Positions 1 through 9,500 of a DNA stretch of 64,000 bases are shown piece after piece. Each line of letters begins with the position of its first letter. The first letter of the stretch is position 1. Location of the stretch: NCBI GenBank assembly GCA_035294305.1, contig DATGLD010000011.1:1-64000 (forward strand), read 5' to 3'. Made by a program: the position numbers and the translations under genes. The DNA comes from DASRBN01 sp035294305 (GTDB lineage: Bacteria; Chloroflexota; Ktedonobacteria; Ktedonobacterales; Ktedonobacteraceae). A model generated the notes under the pieces. It saw nothing but the letters and a program-made list of their open reading frames with translations, was not told the origin of the DNA and searched no databases.

Positions 1-1
1 G

Positions 2-130
2 TTACGTCGTCTGCTCGACATGCTGGCGACTCAAGCCATCCTCAGTGACGCCGCTGCTCAACCGGGAGGTCTGTCGCCCAATATCCTCACCTTTCTGCAA
101 GGCTGGAAACCTCCTCAACTCGATTTATGA
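2..130 (+). CDS. C-terminal end of an unidentified protein (5' truncated by window edge)
   Basis: An open frame enters from the left edge (frame starting at base 2) and stops at TGA 128-130, giving the last 42 residues of a protein. The segment is helical in character (LRRLLDMLATQAILSD) and ends in GWKPPQLDL. No family is recognised. It could be the end of a transposase or of a regulatory protein; nothing here decides between them. The AT-rich stretch behind it (131-350) shows no gene. Confidence 0.4.
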   Translation, partial: LRRLLDMLATQAILSDAAAQPGGLSPNILTFLQGWKPPQLDL

Positions 131-350
131 CCGGATGTCAGTTATATCAAAACGTCAGGGAGGGTGCAGTTGAGTATAGTGCTAGTAAAACTTTTATTAG
201 CTAGCTCTCTTCTCCTTCTCCTGGAGGCTAAGTAGTTACTTCATTTGATAGAATTCCATAATAGCTTTAACCAGAAGTTTTTTATGATTCGCTCTTTATA
301 AAAGATATAATGTGTAAATATTATCAAAGGTATTATAATGATATATTATT

Positions 351-1442
351 CTAAATCTCATCAATTTTTAAATCTACAGCGCTAATAGTTAATGCATCAT
401 CTATAAATTTCTGCCATTGTAAGGCCCCGTCATCTGCATATAGTGCGTATACATTGCCATCATTTCCCCCTACATAAATGTATTCATCTCTAACTGCCGG
501 TACTGAAAGTAAGGTACTATCTGTTTTATATCTCCATAAGAAAGCTCCGTAATTGCAGTTAAGAGCAGAAAGATAACCATCATCTGTACCAATATAAATT
601 CTATTCTGTGCAACAACAGGAGGTGTTGAATAGTTCGCATTAGTGTCTCTTCCTAGCTCTTGCTCCCAAAGAAAGGAACCATCATTTACCTGTAAGGCTC
701 TAATAAAGATATGGTTTTTTAAATGGAATTGTTCAGACTCTGATGAGAAAGAGTTATATTTAGGCTTAAAATAAGTGATGTAAATTGCTTTATCTACTAT
801 AACCGGTGAGGAACATATATTCCCTCCCATCTCTCGCTGCCAGCAAAAAGATCCATCACTTGCTTGAAAAGCACAGCATGTTGTATGAGTGCATATGTAG
901 ATAATGCCATTTAAAACACTAGGGGGATACCAGGAGGAGCTAGGAATAGACGATTGCCAAAGAAGAGAACCATTTTCTGTATGTAATGCATATAGAGAAG
1001 GAGTAAGATGGATCGGGCTAGCAGTAGTAAAGTAGACGCAATTGCTGACTGCAGTGGGAGAAGCCAACAATACTGAAGCTGTTTCATACCTCCATAGAAA
1101 GTTACCTGTGCTAGCCTCCAAAGCATAAATATTCCCTTCATTAGTACTCACGTAAACAATTCCATCTGAGATAGTCGGCGAGAATAATAGTTTTCCCTCT
1201 AACTCGGATTGCCAAAGTAGGGAGCCAGTAATTGCATGCAGAGCTTGTATTTTATTACTATGTTGATAGTTGATATATATAGTATCCTCTAATATTGTCG
1301 CTTCACTGAGACCGTGTAATGGATAATGCCATAATACTATTCCATTGCTCGGCTCTAGCGCATATATATCCTTTTGAACAGCAAATATCTTGGGCTTTGA
1401 TGATAGGACCCTTGGTGGAAGAATAACTTTATCAATTTGCAT
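351..1442 (-). CDS. PQQ-type beta-propeller repeat protein
   Basis: The 363-residue protein consists almost entirely of about eight copies of the PQQ-like repeat. Each has the signature [YRQS]AL-x5-G-[SAN]-x-LW (for example YALEASTGNFLWRY and RALQVNDGSFLWEQ), spaced about 40 residues apart, so it should fold into an eight-bladed propeller. There is no signal peptide, membrane segment or catalytic domain, so it is probably a cytoplasmic scaffold or binding protein rather than a quinoprotein dehydrogenase; the dehydrogenase residues are not evident. It is monocistronic and its base composition is clearly AT-richer than most of the window, which suggests recent acquisition. The ATG at 1442 has only a weak upstream GAGACGA. 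Confidence 0.85.
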   Translation of the reverse strand: MQIDKVILPPRVLSSKPKIFAVQKDIYALEPSNGIVLWHYPLHGLSEATILEDTIYINYQHSNKIQALHAITGSLLWQSELEGKLLFSPTISDGIVYVSTNEGNIYALEASTGNFLWRYETASVLLASPTAVSNCVYFTTASPIHLTPSLYALHTENGSLLWQSSIPSSSWYPPSVLNGIIYICTHTTCCAFQASDGSFCWQREMGGNICSSPVIVDKAIYITYFKPKYNSFSSESEQFHLKNHIFIRALQVNDGSFLWEQELGRDTNANYSTPPVVAQNRIYIGTDDGYLSALNCNYGAFLWRYKTDSTLLSVPAVRDEYIYVGGNDGNVYALYADDGALQWQKFIDDALTISAVDLKIDEI

Positions 1443-1557
1443 GTCTTCGTCTCACAACTTTCCTGATACTCAGTTCAAGGTATGGCGCTTATGACCTTAG
1501 TATAGCATATTCGCAAAAGTAATTCCTAGGGAAGAGCAGCCCTCCAAGTAGATTGGC

Positions 1558-1591
1558 GAAGACTTGGCGGGACTTGCTTCGCCAGGTCTTC
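1558..1591 (-). terminator. Hairpin downstream of the secreted-protein gene
   Basis: GAAGACTTGGCG at 1558-1569 pairs with CGCCAGGTCTTC at 1580-1591 (12 bp, one G-U pair, 10-nt loop). It lies about 60 bp beyond the stop of the gene ending at 1653 on the minus strand. There is no clear T-run, so intrinsic termination is only a possibility. Confidence 0.45.
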
Positions 1592-1652
1592 ACACTTGAT
1601 GGCCTCGAATCTCATACTAAATTGAAAACGTTCATATCTTCTGAGAAGCTCA

Positions 1653-2246
1653 TCAGAAGAGAGTAGCTGTTCCATTGCCATTAGCCTGGATTACATTTCC
1701 ATTGTCTAGAAATGAACTATTCGCTGCCCCATAGTATGTTTCTTGAGTGGGTGGCACTTGTTCAACTATTTGACCGTTTTCAATAATGTTACAATATGCT
1801 ACACGCGATTGATCAACAGTTGTGATTTCGGATCCAGCATTGAGTTGCGGAAGACCCCCACCAAAAGAGAAGCCAAGACTGGTTTGGCCGAAGCAATTTA
1901 AATTAGCCACTAGAGACCATGTGCCTCCGGAACGCAGTTGCTCTCCACAATCGTTGAAAACGCCCATGTCAATATTATAGGCAGTGCCTGTTCCTTTCCG
2001 GAAAGGAACAGTATGAACGTCGCTAACAACTATATCCACTTCGAGACATGGGTCTGGATCTGGATACCCGTCCGAATGGGATTTATGATGAGAAAGCGGT
2101 CCAGATGCGGCATAAGCTGCTGGTAAAGCTGTGAATGAACTTATTACAAACACGAGACCGAGCAGACCCAAAGTATGTAAGAGAAACTTTGGCCTTATCA
2201 TCTCGCTAAGTAAACGTACAACCTGAACACTTTTTACTGTATGCAT
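1653..2246 (-). CDS. Secreted protein of unknown function
   Basis: The start was set at ATG 2246 because GGAAAGG lies directly upstream; an in-frame start 39 bp earlier lacks such a site. The 197-residue product begins with a basic N-terminus, then a hydrophobic stretch (LLGLLGLVFVIS region) and an AYA-A type signal peptidase site. The mature part starts with a His/Asp/Pro-rich segment (SHHKSHSDGYPDPDP) and has four cysteines that could form two disulfides. The C-terminus is Gly/Asn rich. No family is recognised. It stands alone, in the same AT-rich block as the propeller gene. Confidence 0.65.
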   Translation of the reverse strand: MHTVKSVQVVRLLSEMIRPKFLLHTLGLLGLVFVISSFTALPAAYAASGPLSHHKSHSDGYPDPDPCLEVDIVVSDVHTVPFRKGTGTAYNIDMGVFNDCGEQLRSGGTWSLVANLNCFGQTSLGFSFGGGLPQLNAGSEITTVDQSRVAYCNIIENGQIVEQVPPTQETYYGAANSSFLDNGNVIQANGNGTATLF

Positions 2247-2285
2247 TGATATTTCCTTTCCAATAATTTGGAAATCCTTAAGCAA

Positions 2286-2858
2286 ACTACACTACTAGTA
2301 TCTGCTGATTTCCACTTTGACACTCATAGAAGATCCGAAACTTTTCCAGGGCGTCTGCTTTCTTCATTCGTGCGGATTTCAAAAATCCCTGTTTACAAAA
2401 ACATGAACAGCTATCTAGCCAATACCTGCTAAGTGTCAATCACCTCCTTCCTGCGCTTTTTTCTCTGCAAGCCCGGTGTCAAGCTAGACCCATTTCAAGC
2501 ATTCTCACGGCTTCCTCACCATTTGCCTTTGCCTACACCACAAAGTGTACCTGCCCATTCATCGTTCTGTCATCCACTCTAGAGATGAATTTTGACTACC
2601 ACTTTCTCATCTCCAGATTCTAGCCCATTTCTCCTACTCGACGCATTGCTTTTCTGGTCTTCAATTATCCCTTGCAGAGGCACAATAGCTCTCTCATTAC
2701 TTCCAATATCCACTGGCGACTGAATATTTGACGATCTGCCCCATTTTGTGATTGAGTAGAAGAAAAGCTCCGTTGAGATATCACCATCGCAGGCAAACAG
2801 AAGCTCATCTATCAAGTCAGAAATGTTTTCATATAGCGTAAAAAGGAGAGGAATCACA
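2286..2858. other. Gene-poor spacer (573 bp)
   Basis: No convincing gene. The only long open frame (minus strand, 2857 to 2579) has no ribosome binding site and its start lies inside the thioesterase gene. The stretch should hold the promoters of the divergent genes on either side. Confidence 0.4.
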
Positions 2859-3332
2859 TTGTCACAACAGGCATACCAGGACCTATTTTCGGATAATATC
2901 AGTCATTGTTGGGGTTGTGGGTGTAACAATCCACATGGCCTTCAGATTAAAAGTTATTGGGCGGAGAATGGCGAGGAGACAATTTGCGTCTGGCAGCCAC
3001 GTGAATATCATACTGCCGCCTGGCCCAATATTCTCTCCGGCGGAATCATCGCTTCGATCATCGATTGCCATAGCCTCTGCACCGCTATGATGTTCGCGCA
3101 TCGCGCGGAGGGGCTTAAATGGAGCGATGATCCCTCGATTATCTATATCACCGGTTCTCTACAGGTCACGTATCTCAAACCGGCACCGGTAGATTCTCCG
3201 GTCACACTACGGGCGCGTGTGAAAGAGGAAAGAGGGAAAAAGATGATTGTGCAATGCTCTCTCTTCTCTCAAGGTGAGGAGTGCGCGCGGGCAGAAGTGA
3301 CTGCGATCAGGTATACTCCTGCTAAGGGGTAG
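2859..3332 (+). CDS. PaaI/YbgC-type hotdog-fold thioesterase
   Basis: A hotdog-fold acyl-CoA thioesterase-like protein of about 157 residues. Family-typical features are the N-terminal cysteine-rich segment CWGCGCNNPHGLQ (seen in many PaaI relatives), the central helix entry NILSGGIIASIIDCH with its Gly/Asp-containing substrate-facing turn, and the strand GSLQVTYLKPAPVD. The start was moved from ATG 2823 to TTG 2859, because AAAGGAGAGG sits seven bases before the TTG. It should hydrolyse a small or aromatic acyl-CoA; the substrate cannot be predicted. Its 3' end overlaps the convergent gene by 11 bp. Confidence 0.8.
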   Translation: MSQQAYQDLFSDNISHCWGCGCNNPHGLQIKSYWAENGEETICVWQPREYHTAAWPNILSGGIIASIIDCHSLCTAMMFAHRAEGLKWSDDPSIIYITGSLQVTYLKPAPVDSPVTLRARVKEERGKKMIVQCSLFSQGEECARAEVTAIRYTPAKG

Positions 3333-4209
3333 ATTGTCGCATTATACCCTCATACGCATCCAACGTCCGCAAAACCTCAATAGTCTTGCGCCCACGCCAC
3401 TCGGCCTCGACTGCCGGACTAATTGTTTCCCAGGAGAGCAGCCAGCCACCATCAGCTTGCTGCTGATTGGCAAGCGCGTCCAGGTGCTTTTTGATGGTTT
3501 CGTCATCGAATAGGCGACGGCAATAGCTTTGTGGTGTTGGCGCCCAGTCCAGCGGCTTTTGCACGTAGCCCTCTGCATCGGGATCGAATGCTATAACGCC
3601 TGGCTGCGTGAGGCGCGAGGCGATACGTTGCAGCTCGCGTTCAGCCTGTGCGCGGTCTGGCGCATATTCCAGAAACGTGATGATAGGCATGACGGTATGA
3701 AATTCGGTCGTGTCTGTAGCCTCGATCTCACGCCAGCAAAAGTTAGATGCTGTTTCAATCCAGGGATGCTGTATGCCGTATTTGAGCAGCAGCCCGGCAA
3801 TGGCAGCTGTTGGGTTGAGGGAAGCCGGTGGATTGTCCTCGACCGCCCACCAGGGAGTATGTGGATAGTTATTGACGGATGGCAGGGCAGAGGGAACGCC
3901 ACCATCAGGCGTGGTAATGGTGATAAGGTAATCGCAGGCACGTGCAACCATTGGATCACGCGTGGCATCGATAGCATCCAGGATATGCAGGGCGATTTCG
4001 ATGTCTTGCGGCTGGCTGGATGGGCAGCGTTTATCGGGTTCCAGGGCATTGCCGAAGCCGCCATCCTCGTTCTGATAGGCGCGCAGTGCGGCCAGGACAG
4101 GTTCTTTGGGGCCATTGTCAAACAGGCAGGTGAACAGGTAGCGTTCGAGCAGGCGAGCGTTAAGCCAGGTGAAGTTCTGGGCGTTTTGCAGGCGTGAATT
4201 GCGTTCCAT
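3322..4209 (-). CDS. Prenyltransferase/squalene-cyclase-fold (alpha-alpha toroid) protein
   Basis: The 295-residue protein carries the QNEDGGFG and QQADGGW motifs (QxxDGGFG/W repeats) of the terpenoid cyclase/protein prenyltransferase toroid, at roughly residues 47 and 250, and a DGGVP variant near 100. The cyclase DxDD motif is not seen and the length is about half that of squalene-hopene cyclase, so it is a small relative of unknown reaction and not a hopanoid cyclase. It is probably cytoplasmic. It converges on the thioesterase gene with an 11-bp overlap. Confidence 0.7.
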   Translation of the reverse strand: MERNSRLQNAQNFTWLNARLLERYLFTCLFDNGPKEPVLAALRAYQNEDGGFGNALEPDKRCPSSQPQDIEIALHILDAIDATRDPMVARACDYLITITTPDGGVPSALPSVNNYPHTPWWAVEDNPPASLNPTAAIAGLLLKYGIQHPWIETASNFCWREIEATDTTEFHTVMPIITFLEYAPDRAQAERELQRIASRLTQPGVIAFDPDAEGYVQKPLDWAPTPQSYCRRLFDDETIKKHLDALANQQQADGGWLLSWETISPAVEAEWRGRKTIEVLRTLDAYEGIMRQSTP

Positions 4210-4225
4210 AGTTATTTCCTTTCAA

Positions 4226-4327
4226 TGTCATTCTGAGCGAAGAATCTGGGTGGGATGAGGCGCTTCTTCGCTTCGCTCAGAATGACATGCCCGTGCAACC
4301 TGTCATTCTGAGCGAAGCGAAGAATCT
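4226..4327. repeat. Cluster of three TGTCATTCTGAGCGAAG repeats
   Basis: Three copies of one element lie in the spacer between the toroid protein and the WYL regulator: 4226-4247 (plus), 4263-4287 (minus) and 4301-4327 (plus). The core is TGTCATTCTGAGCGAAG, followed by CGAAGAATCT in the full copy. The first copy lacks one CGAAG unit. The inverted pairs can form large hairpins in either transcript. Confidence 0.85.
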
Positions 4328-4392
4328 CGCGTATCATCTTTGTAGTTCATCTGAATAGAGTGTACATGAGGGATGGCGACAGCAGTATGTCA

Positions 4393-5319
4393 CTATTGCG
4401 AATAGCGTTGCGCGATTGCTAAAGCCGCCTGTTGTACGCGCTGCCGTAAAATATCGGGGGCAAGTACTTCGGCGTCGGGGCCAAGTCTGAGGAGCGTGCG
4501 CACCAGCCAGTCATATTCCGATGGCGGGCAGCGAAAACAGAGCAATCCACCATCTTCACCAAGCGGTTGGATACTATCGCCCAGCTGCGGATCACGCTCC
4601 ATCACCAGAACGCCCCGTGCGGTAAGCTGGATGCGTACTTCGGGATGTGAGGGATGCCCATAAGGAAGTTCCGATTGGGAATCTTTTATATCTCCTGGGG
4701 CCTGGATTTTATGAACTTCGATGAAGCGGTCAACGCGGTAGGTGCGTTCTTCCTGACGTTCAAATGAGTAGGCTGCGCAATACCAGAAGCCTGCTGTGGA
4801 GTAGAGACGGTGAGGAAGGATTGTTTGCTGTGAAGCTCCCCGCTCGGAACGATACGAAATTTGTAGCCATTGCCCGTCGCGTGCACATTCGATGAGCAGT
4901 TCAATAAATGGCGTGGCATATTTGCGTTCGGGAACGTCGAGGTGAACCGTTTGCAAGAGGTGTTCGGTATCGTCTTGATGCTGCGCGGGAATCAGCGCCT
5001 GCATTTTCGCCAGTAGCGACTCGCGTTCCTGCTTGAAAGGTGTATCGGCAAGCTGCGAAACGCTGCTGAGCGCCAGGCGCAATAAAAGGGCCTCGCGTAG
5101 CGTCAATTGCAGGGGCGCCAGCGAGTAATCCGGCATCAGGGTATAGCCCCCATGCGGGCCTGATTTGGTAATGATCGGTACCCCCATTTCACACAGCGCC
5201 TCGATATCGCGAAAAACCGTGCGCTTCGAGATTTCAAAGCGCCGTGAGATTTCACTCGCTGTGCGCCTTCCTTCCTGCAAAAGCAGGATAATGGCCGTCA
5301 GCCGATCAATACGGTTCAT
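4393..5319 (-). CDS. WYL-domain, HTH-11 (YafY/DeoR-like) transcriptional regulator
   Basis: An N-terminal winged helix-turn-helix (residues about 1-55, with TASEISRRFEISKRTVFRDIEAL) is followed by the GGYTL hinge typical of YafY-type regulators and a WYL domain (SYRSERGASQQTILPHRLYSTAGFWYCAAY area). A C-terminal WCX-like extension ends the 308 residues. WYL domains are ligand sensors, often for nucleic acid or nucleotides. Its start overlaps the stop of the upstream PLP enzyme by 4 bp, so the two are co-transcribed and probably translationally coupled. It may control its own operon. Confidence 0.88.
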   Translation of the reverse strand: MNRIDRLTAIILLLQEGRRTASEISRRFEISKRTVFRDIEALCEMGVPIITKSGPHGGYTLMPDYSLAPLQLTLREALLLRLALSSVSQLADTPFKQERESLLAKMQALIPAQHQDDTEHLLQTVHLDVPERKYATPFIELLIECARDGQWLQISYRSERGASQQTILPHRLYSTAGFWYCAAYSFERQEERTYRVDRFIEVHKIQAPGDIKDSQSELPYGHPSHPEVRIQLTARGVLVMERDPQLGDSIQPLGEDGGLLCFRCPPSEYDWLVRTLLRLGPDAEVLAPDILRQRVQQAALAIAQRYSQ

Positions 5320-6344
5320 AAAACTGTTATCCCGCGCTTCACGAGATGCTCTTTAACCTTTTCAGAATAGGCAAAGAGGGCGGGAACTCCACCTGAGTGC
5401 AGCAGGAGAATTTGCTGGCCCGGAGACCAGCGCCCGGCACTCTGATGTGCAAGAAAGCCAGCTGCCACCTTGCCGGAATAGACGGGGTCGAGAAGGATGC
5501 CTTCTGTCCGTGCCATCAACAGAATGGCGTCGAGACAGGCTTCGGTAGCATCGCCATAGCCACTGCCAACAAATTCGTCGTATATCTCGGTTGGCCCGCG
5601 AGAACGAGCAGGGTCGCGGTCGAGCAGGCGACAAAGTTCGTTCCACCACTGTTCCATGCTCTCGTAACAACGCTCGCGTTTCCGGTTAACGCTGATTCCA
5701 ATTATGGGACACTCGATGCCTTTTTCCCGCAAGGCGAGGAGCAGCGCGGTGAAGATGCCGCCGGTGCCAAATGGCGTGTAGATGGCGTCGAGCTGAAGCT
5801 GTTGTTCGGATACTTGTTGCGCGATCTCCAGCCCGCAGCGCACATAGCCCAGGCAACTATGGGGAGTTGTGCCACTGATCGGAATATAATGCGGATTGCG
5901 GCCCTGGGAACGTAAGGTTTCGCAGAGGTCGAGTACATACTGTTCCAGGTCCCAATGATCATTCGTATCGACGAAGTGGACTTGAGCGCCCATAAGATAG
6001 ACGGTGAGCAGGTTTCCCTGGAAGGATTGGCGTTCATCCTTGCTTAGCACGACTGCACAGTCCATTCCTACTTTACGAGCAGCCGCAGTGGTTAGCCGGG
6101 CATGATTGCTTTGAGCGGCTCCGCAGGTTACCAGCATATCAGCCCCTCGTGCCTGTGCCTGGGCGATCTCATATTCCAGCTTGCGCGGTTTGTCGCCTCC
6201 CAGCGTGATATCGGTGAGATCATCGCGCTTGATAAAGATATTTGGGCCGAGTCTCTTGCTCAAATGTGGCAGCGCTTGTAGGGGCGTTGGAAGGCGCGTC
6301 AAAAGGACACGTGGATATTGTTCTAATGCATCTTCGATGGTCAT
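5316..6344 (-). CDS. D-cysteine desulfhydrase / ACC deaminase family PLP enzyme
   Basis: A fold-type II PLP enzyme of 342 residues. The N-terminal RLPTPLQALPHLSKRLG and FIKRDDLT motifs are diagnostic. The PLP-lysine motif reads GGDKPRKLEYE; most relatives have GGNK here. SNHARLTTAAARK and the phosphate loop FGTGGIFTALLLAL follow. Relatives convert D-cysteine to pyruvate, H2S and ammonia, or deaminate 1-aminocyclopropane-1-carboxylate; sequence alone does not separate these. AAGAAGAG precedes the ATG. It is the first gene of a two-gene operon with the WYL regulator. Confidence 0.85.
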   Translation of the reverse strand: MTIEDALEQYPRVLLTRLPTPLQALPHLSKRLGPNIFIKRDDLTDITLGGDKPRKLEYEIAQAQARGADMLVTCGAAQSNHARLTTAAARKVGMDCAVVLSKDERQSFQGNLLTVYLMGAQVHFVDTNDHWDLEQYVLDLCETLRSQGRNPHYIPISGTTPHSCLGYVRCGLEIAQQVSEQQLQLDAIYTPFGTGGIFTALLLALREKGIECPIIGISVNRKRERCYESMEQWWNELCRLLDRDPARSRGPTEIYDEFVGSGYGDATEACLDAILLMARTEGILLDPVYSGKVAAGFLAHQSAGRWSPGQQILLLHSGGVPALFAYSEKVKEHLVKRGITVL

Positions 6345-6543
6345 ATTTCTCTTCTTTTCTAGACAGGACAGGGACGAGCCGCTGTCCCTACAGATTTCAG
6401 GTGTTCAGATTGTATTTATATCACATCCTGGTATGAGCAAGAATGCCATTGCGCTGTTAGCTCTATTGCTGCTAAAATAGGTTGTCTTGATGCGGTTTGT
6501 GTAGCAACAAAATAGACATGGCAAAGCTGCGAGGACCAAAGCG

Positions 6544-9500
6544 ATGCAGGCATCAACCACTCCTTCTGTCATCGCACCAATCCTGGTTGGGCGAGCAGGG
6601 CAACTTGAAACATTACGCGGGCTTGCCGATCTGGCAAAACGCGGAGAGGGTCATGTCACCACTATCAGCGGTGAAGCTGGAGTTGGGAAATCGCGCCTGG
6701 TTGCCGAGGCGAAAGACTATGCCACAAAGCAGGGATTTCTCGTGCTGCAAGGAAATTGCTTCCCTGCCGATAGTAATTATCCCTATGCTCCTCTACTCGA
6801 TTTGCTACGTTCCCTCATTGCTTCTCATCCCAAAGATGTCTCTGCAGCCGAACTGAACAACCTGGCGCGGAAAATCTATCCTTTACTGCCCGAATTTGTT
6901 TCCGATCAAACTCTTCCTCTTTCGCAACTTGAGCCTGAACAGGAGAAACGGCGACTTTTCGCGGTTCTGGCAAATTTTTTTCTTCACCTCGCAACGCGGT
7001 CTCCAGTGCTTCTTATTATAGAGGATGTGCATTGGAGCGATGATACCAGCCTCGATTTTCTCCATGCGCTGGCACGAGGTGTTTTGTCTCAGCCGTTCCT
7101 ACTGATTGTTACCTATCGTCACGACGAAATCCCCCAACCCTTGAGCAACTGGCTTGCGCAGATGAATCGAGCGCGGCTCGCACAAGAAATTCGACTCCTG
7201 CCCCTTGCACGCGCCGAAGTCGATACGATGCTGGCGGCCATTTTCGATACGAAACATACGTCTCTTGATATGCGGCGTTTCTTGCATGGGGAACTCCTGG
7301 ATACCCTCTTCACACTGACCGAGGGCAATCCCTTTTTCGTTGAAGAGACGCTGACCTCTCTGATTGCTGCAGGCGATATTTTCTATGCGGCAGGTTTCTG
7401 GAATCGCAGCGCTTCTCACGAGATTTCTGTTCCACAGAGCATCCAGGATGGTGTGCAGAGACGGACAGCATACCTGGACGAACCGGCCAGATATGTGCTG
7501 ACGCTGGCAGCGGTTGCGGGACGGCATTTCGATTTTGCCCTTTTGCAGCAGCTTACCTCATATGACGAGCAGCAACTCCTGAACATTATGAAAGAGCTGG
7601 TGGTCGCTCAACTCGTCGTTGAAGAATCTGGCGAACGATTTGCTTTTCGACATGCGTTAACACGGCGAGCGATTTATACGCGGTTGCTCAGGCGCGAGCG
7701 CATGCTGTTGCATCGCGCTATTGCAGAAACCCTTGAGAAGCTTGTTGCCGCTACAGTTCGCGCTCACACCGGGAATGCGATCAATCTGGTTCCTACACCG
7801 CACCTTTCGTTCGATTCCTACCTTGAAGACCTGGCCTATCATTTTTACCTGGCAGGGGTGTGGGAAAAGACGCTGGATTACGCTTATCGGGCCGGAGAGA
7901 AGGCGCTCCGGTTATACTCACACCGCGCGGCCATCGACTATTTCACCTGGGTGTTGGAATCTCTCGATCACCTGCAGTCGTCTCCAACTGCACCGCTATT
8001 CTATCGCGCTCGCGGGCAGGCTTATGAAACACTGGGTGAGTTCGAGCAGGCAGAGCAGAATTACACGCGAGCGTTGGAAACCGCCCGCCTGCTGCAAAAT
8101 CGGCAGGCGGAATGGCAAAGTCTCATAGATCTAGGGTTTTTATGGGCAGAACGCGATTATATCAAGACGGAAACGTGGTTCCGGCAGGCGCTGGCCCTGG
8201 CGCAATCGCTCGATGATTCCATGCTCTATGCGCGCAGCCTTAATCGTGTCGGCAACTGGTATCTGAATGTGGAGCAACCGGATGAGGCGTTACGCTATCA
8301 CCAGGAGGCTTTGAGTATTTTTGAGCAGCTCAACGACCGGCATGGAATCGCTGAGACCCTGGATCTTTTAGGCATGTCGAGCTGCCTTGGTGGAGATTTA
8401 GTGAAGGGTACGGTCTACTATAAACAGGCAGTACAACTCTTTCGAGAGACCGGCAACCGGCAGGGTTTGATATCAAGCCTGGCGACGTTAGCAATGTGCG
8501 GCCCCACGTTTCATACGGATATGATGGTGGCGGCAGGAAGCCTGGCCGAGGGGCAAGAGGATGCTGAGAACGCGCTCAACATTGCGCGTGAGATCGGTCA
8601 ACGTTCAGCGGAGGCATATGCCCTCTTCCAGTTGGGGTTGTGTCTCGGCTCCCAGGGTGAGTATAAGCGCGCATTGGCGGCAGCTCAGGCGAGCCTTGAT
8701 ATCGCGGAAGAGATTGAACACCGCCAGTGGCAGGCAGCCGCGCATGCCATGCTGGGGGGCATCTATAGAGGTCTACTGGCGCTTCCGCAGGCGCGGCAGC
8801 ATTTTGAGCAGGCCCTGGCCCTGGCACGAGAGACTGGCTCATTGTTCTGGGCTCGGATGTCTACAGGCTATCTGGCCTCAACTGTTATTCAAATGAAAGA
8901 CTTCTCCTACGCGGAAAAGCTTCTTCAGGCCGGTTCGAGTCCAGGTGACCAGGTGCAAACCATGGCGCAGCGGCTGCTATGGTGCGCGGCAAGCGAACTG
9001 GAACTGACGAGGGGTAATCCTGCCCGTGCCTTAGCAATGCTGGATGAGCTTGACGCTTTTGACACGAACGCTGGAGAAGGACGAGGAAGCCTGCTTGTGC
9101 TGAGATTACGCGGCGAGGCGCTGGCAGCTTTACAACAACCGGTGGAGGCCGAAGCAGCTTTTGTCAGGGCGCGTGAGATCGCCAGCGAGTATGGAGCTCG
9201 GCCAATGCTGTGGCGTGTGTATCTCGCTAGCGGCAATCTCTATCTAGTTCAGGGAAGAAACGCAGAAGCTGAACATGAGTTTGCCGCGGCCCGAACGCTG
9301 ATTGAAGAACTCGCGGCTAACATCGATGATGAAGCGTTACGAGATATATTCCTCTATCAAGCGACAGCTTTATTGCCGCAACAGCATCCCCAAATCCCCA
9401 AACAGGCGCCTGGAGGCCTGACGGCACGCGAACGCGAGGTTGCTCTACTGATTGCCCAGGGCAAATCCAACGCCGAGATCGCGGAAAGCTTGATTGTCTC

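Noticed and set aside
2579..2857. Minus-strand open frame of 92 codons before the thioesterase gene
   Set aside because: No ribosome site, a GTG start inside the thioesterase gene region, and no recognisable family; best seen as spacer.
3529..4197. 222-codon open frame on the plus strand opposite the toroid protein
   Set aside because: It is fully antisense to a gene with clear QxxDGGFG/W motifs; its own translation is Trp/Cys-rich and family-free.
3322..4209. Squalene-hopene cyclase
   Set aside because: Too short and no DxDD motif; only the toroid repeats are shared.
4226..4327. Repeat cluster considered as a CRISPR array
   Set aside because: Units are inverted and unevenly spaced, with no unique spacers of constant length and no cas genes.
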